Of a stretch of DNA of 5,023 nucleotides, positions 3,832-5,023 are shown one piece after another. The notes below the pieces were generated by a model. The model made no database searches. It saw only the letters and a list, made by a program, of their open reading frames with translations, and was not told the DNA's origin. Location of the stretch: assembly GCA_021819345.1 (NCBI GenBank), contig JAKARG010000266.1:1-5023 (forward strand). Reading direction: 5' to 3'. The position numbers were made by a program, and so were the translations under genes. This stretch comes from Actinomycetes bacterium (lineage in GTDB: Bacteria > Actinomycetota > Acidimicrobiia > Acidimicrobiales > Palsa-688). The number at the start of each line of letters is the position of its first letter. Positions within the stretch are counted from its first letter, which is position 1.

Positions 3832-5023
3832 ATGAACCCGTCTGCGCAGTCGTCCCCAACGCCGACCCCACCGTCGGTGCCCGGCGGCCCGCTCGGCCGC
3901 TACCTGCTCCATCCCGGCCAGGAGACCTCGACGCTCGTCCACCACGTCCTGGATGTGCTGGTCGCCGCCGGCCGGATGGCTCTCCCCGCCCTCGTCGCCG
4001 TGGTGGCAGTGGCAGTGGTCGGTCGCCTGGTGCTCGCCGTGACCCGCCGGCAGCGCTCGGCCGGCGCCCACCTGGTGACCGTCGCCCCCGGGCCGGACGT
4101 GGAACCGGCCGGGGCCGAGGCCCTGTGGAACGGGCTGCACGGGGTGCTCCGCCGCGGCGGGCTGGTCGGGATGGTCTCTGGGCGGCCCCACGTGGCGTTC
4201 GAGGTGGGCGTCGAGGCCGGGCGGTTGCGGTTCGGGGTGTGGGTGCCGGTGCGGGTGCCGGCGGCACGGGTGGCCCGGGTGGTAGAGGCGGCCTGGCCGG
4301 GTGCGGCGACCGAGGTGCTGGCGGCGGATGCCCCGCTGCCCAACGGCGAGGGGATCGCCGCGGGTGAGCTGCGCCAGGCCCAGCCGGAGTGGTTCTCCCT
4401 CAGGGTCGATCATCCCACCGACCCCTACCGGCTCCTCCTCGCCGCCCTGTCGGGCCTCGGGACCGACGACGCCGGGGTGGTCCAGGTGCTGGCCCGTCCG
4501 GCCAACGGCCGCCGCTATCGCCGCTGCCGTGCGGCGGCAGTGGCGCTGCGGACCGGGCGGTCGCGTTCGAGGCTGGTGCGGCTCGTCGACTTCTGGATGA
4601 CCAAGGGCGTGTCCCAGCACCCGGGCCTCTCGGCGGACCCGACCCGGGCGTCCGACGTGCGGGCCATCACCGAGAAGGCCGCCTCGCTGTGTTTCGAGGC
4701 GACGCTCCGCTACGGGGTGGTCGGCCAGGCCCGGGGGCACGGGGCGCGCCAGCGGCTCCGGGCCGAGGGACAGGGGATCGTCGGCGCGTTCGCCCTCTTC
4801 GACGGGCGCAACCGCCTCACCCGCCGCCGTCTCGCCCGCCCGTGGCGCACCCTGTGCGCCCGGCGTCTCGGTCGGGGGGACCTGTACTCGGTCGGCGAGC
4901 TGGCGGCCCTGGCCCACCTGCCGATCGACCGGTCGGTCGCCGGGCTGTCTCGGGCCGGGGCGCACGTCGTGCCCCCGCCGCCCGAGGTGGGATGCGACGG
5001 CAAGGTGCTCGGCCGAGCCAGAT
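3832..5023 (+). CDS. Conjugative transfer protein, TraG/VirD4-like actinobacterial family, N-terminal half (C-terminus beyond right edge)
   Basis: The frame is open from ATG 3832 through the right edge, giving 397 residues without the end. AAGGGAGGT lies directly upstream (3821-3829). A Pro/Ser/Thr-rich N-terminus is followed by one membrane helix at about 49-70 (MALPALVAVVAVAVVGRLVL) with a basic end (TRRQR). After it comes HLVTVAPGPDVEPAGAEALW...GRPHVAFEV, then VWVPVRVPAARVARVVEAAW, DPYRLLLAALSGL, VVQVLARPANGRRYR, AFALFDGRNRLTRRRL, and RRLGRGDLYSVGELAALAHL. This order matches, from memory, the N-terminal part of actinobacterial type IV secretory 'conjugative DNA transfer family' ATPases on integrative elements and plasmids. 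In that family a P-loop ATPase (Walker A, Walker B) follows; here it would lie outside the window, so ATPase activity is not seen. The likely role is a membrane-anchored DNA-transfer motor or coupling protein. The base composition is clearly more GC-rich than in the minus-strand genes. Confidence 0.82.
   Translation, partial: MNPSAQSSPTPTPPSVPGGPLGRYLLHPGQETSTLVHHVLDVLVAAGRMALPALVAVVAVAVVGRLVLAVTRRQRSAGAHLVTVAPGPDVEPAGAEALWNGLHGVLRRGGLVGMVSGRPHVAFEVGVEAGRLRFGVWVPVRVPAARVARVVEAAWPGAATEVLAADAPLPNGEGIAAGELRQAQPEWFSLRVDHPTDPYRLLLAALSGLGTDDAGVVQVLARPANGRRYRRCRAAAVALRTGRSRSRLVRLVDFWMTKGVSQHPGLSADPTRASDVRAITEKAASLCFEATLRYGVVGQARGHGARQRLRAEGQGIVGAFALFDGRNRLTRRRLARPWRTLCARRLGRGDLYSVGELAALAHLPIDRSVAGLSRAGAHVVPPPPEVGCDGKVLGRAR

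Noticed and set aside
3582..4367. Plus-strand frame of 261 codons overlapping the start of the transfer gene
   Set aside because: Arg/Gly/Pro-rich low-complexity peptide in the wrong frame. The frame from 3832 has a ribosome-binding site, a membrane helix and family motifs.
3793..4965. Long open frame on the minus strand opposite the transfer gene
   Set aside because: It mirrors the GC-rich third positions of the plus-strand gene, its peptide is rich in R, P, G and H without domain features, and the plus strand gives a recognisable membrane protein.

Overview
The window comes from a high-GC actinobacterium (Actinomycetota). Three things support this: GC-biased third codon positions, a SigE-type ECF sigma factor, and a transfer protein whose N-terminal half looks like the actinobacterial conjugative ATPase family. 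The 'SC(P/S)xxSxCxxVG' repeat in the leftmost gene is a style I associate with Acidimicrobiia-like actinobacteria, but I cannot fix the class from sequence alone.

Layout. Positions 1-3287 hold a co-directional block on the minus strand, read from right to left: an ECF sigma factor gene broken by a one-base frameshift (3287-2776); 18 bases later, the remnant of its partner gene, broken by an in-frame TAG at codon 7 (2757-2599); a 29-codon ORF of unknown status (2602-2513); an intact, apparently leaderless lipoprotein gene encoding a tandem duplication with identical cysteine spacing (2503-1157); a small two-helix membrane protein whose ATG overlaps the lipoprotein stop (1160-846); and a gene that leaves the window at the left edge (692-1), encoding an N-terminal CxxC/CxxC zinc ribbon, a basic linker, one membrane helix and the first extracellular beta-propeller-like repeats. 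Much of this last gene would be missed if the ATG at 446 were taken as the start.

Positions 3288-3831 are a divergent intergenic region. The right part is rich in inverted repeats, including a two-tier 63-base hairpin at 3693-3755. From 3832 to the right edge a visibly more GC-rich plus-strand gene encodes the N-terminal half (397 residues) of an actinobacterial TraG/VirD4-like conjugative transfer protein. The ATPase motifs would lie beyond the window. This suggests that the right side belongs to an integrative conjugative element or plasmid.

How the genes work together (inference): the minus-strand block looks like a cell-envelope module. It once carried its own ECF sigma factor and partner; both now have lesions, while the three envelope genes downstream are intact and have their own candidate promoter. 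I see no CRISPR array, tRNA, rRNA or insertion sequence.
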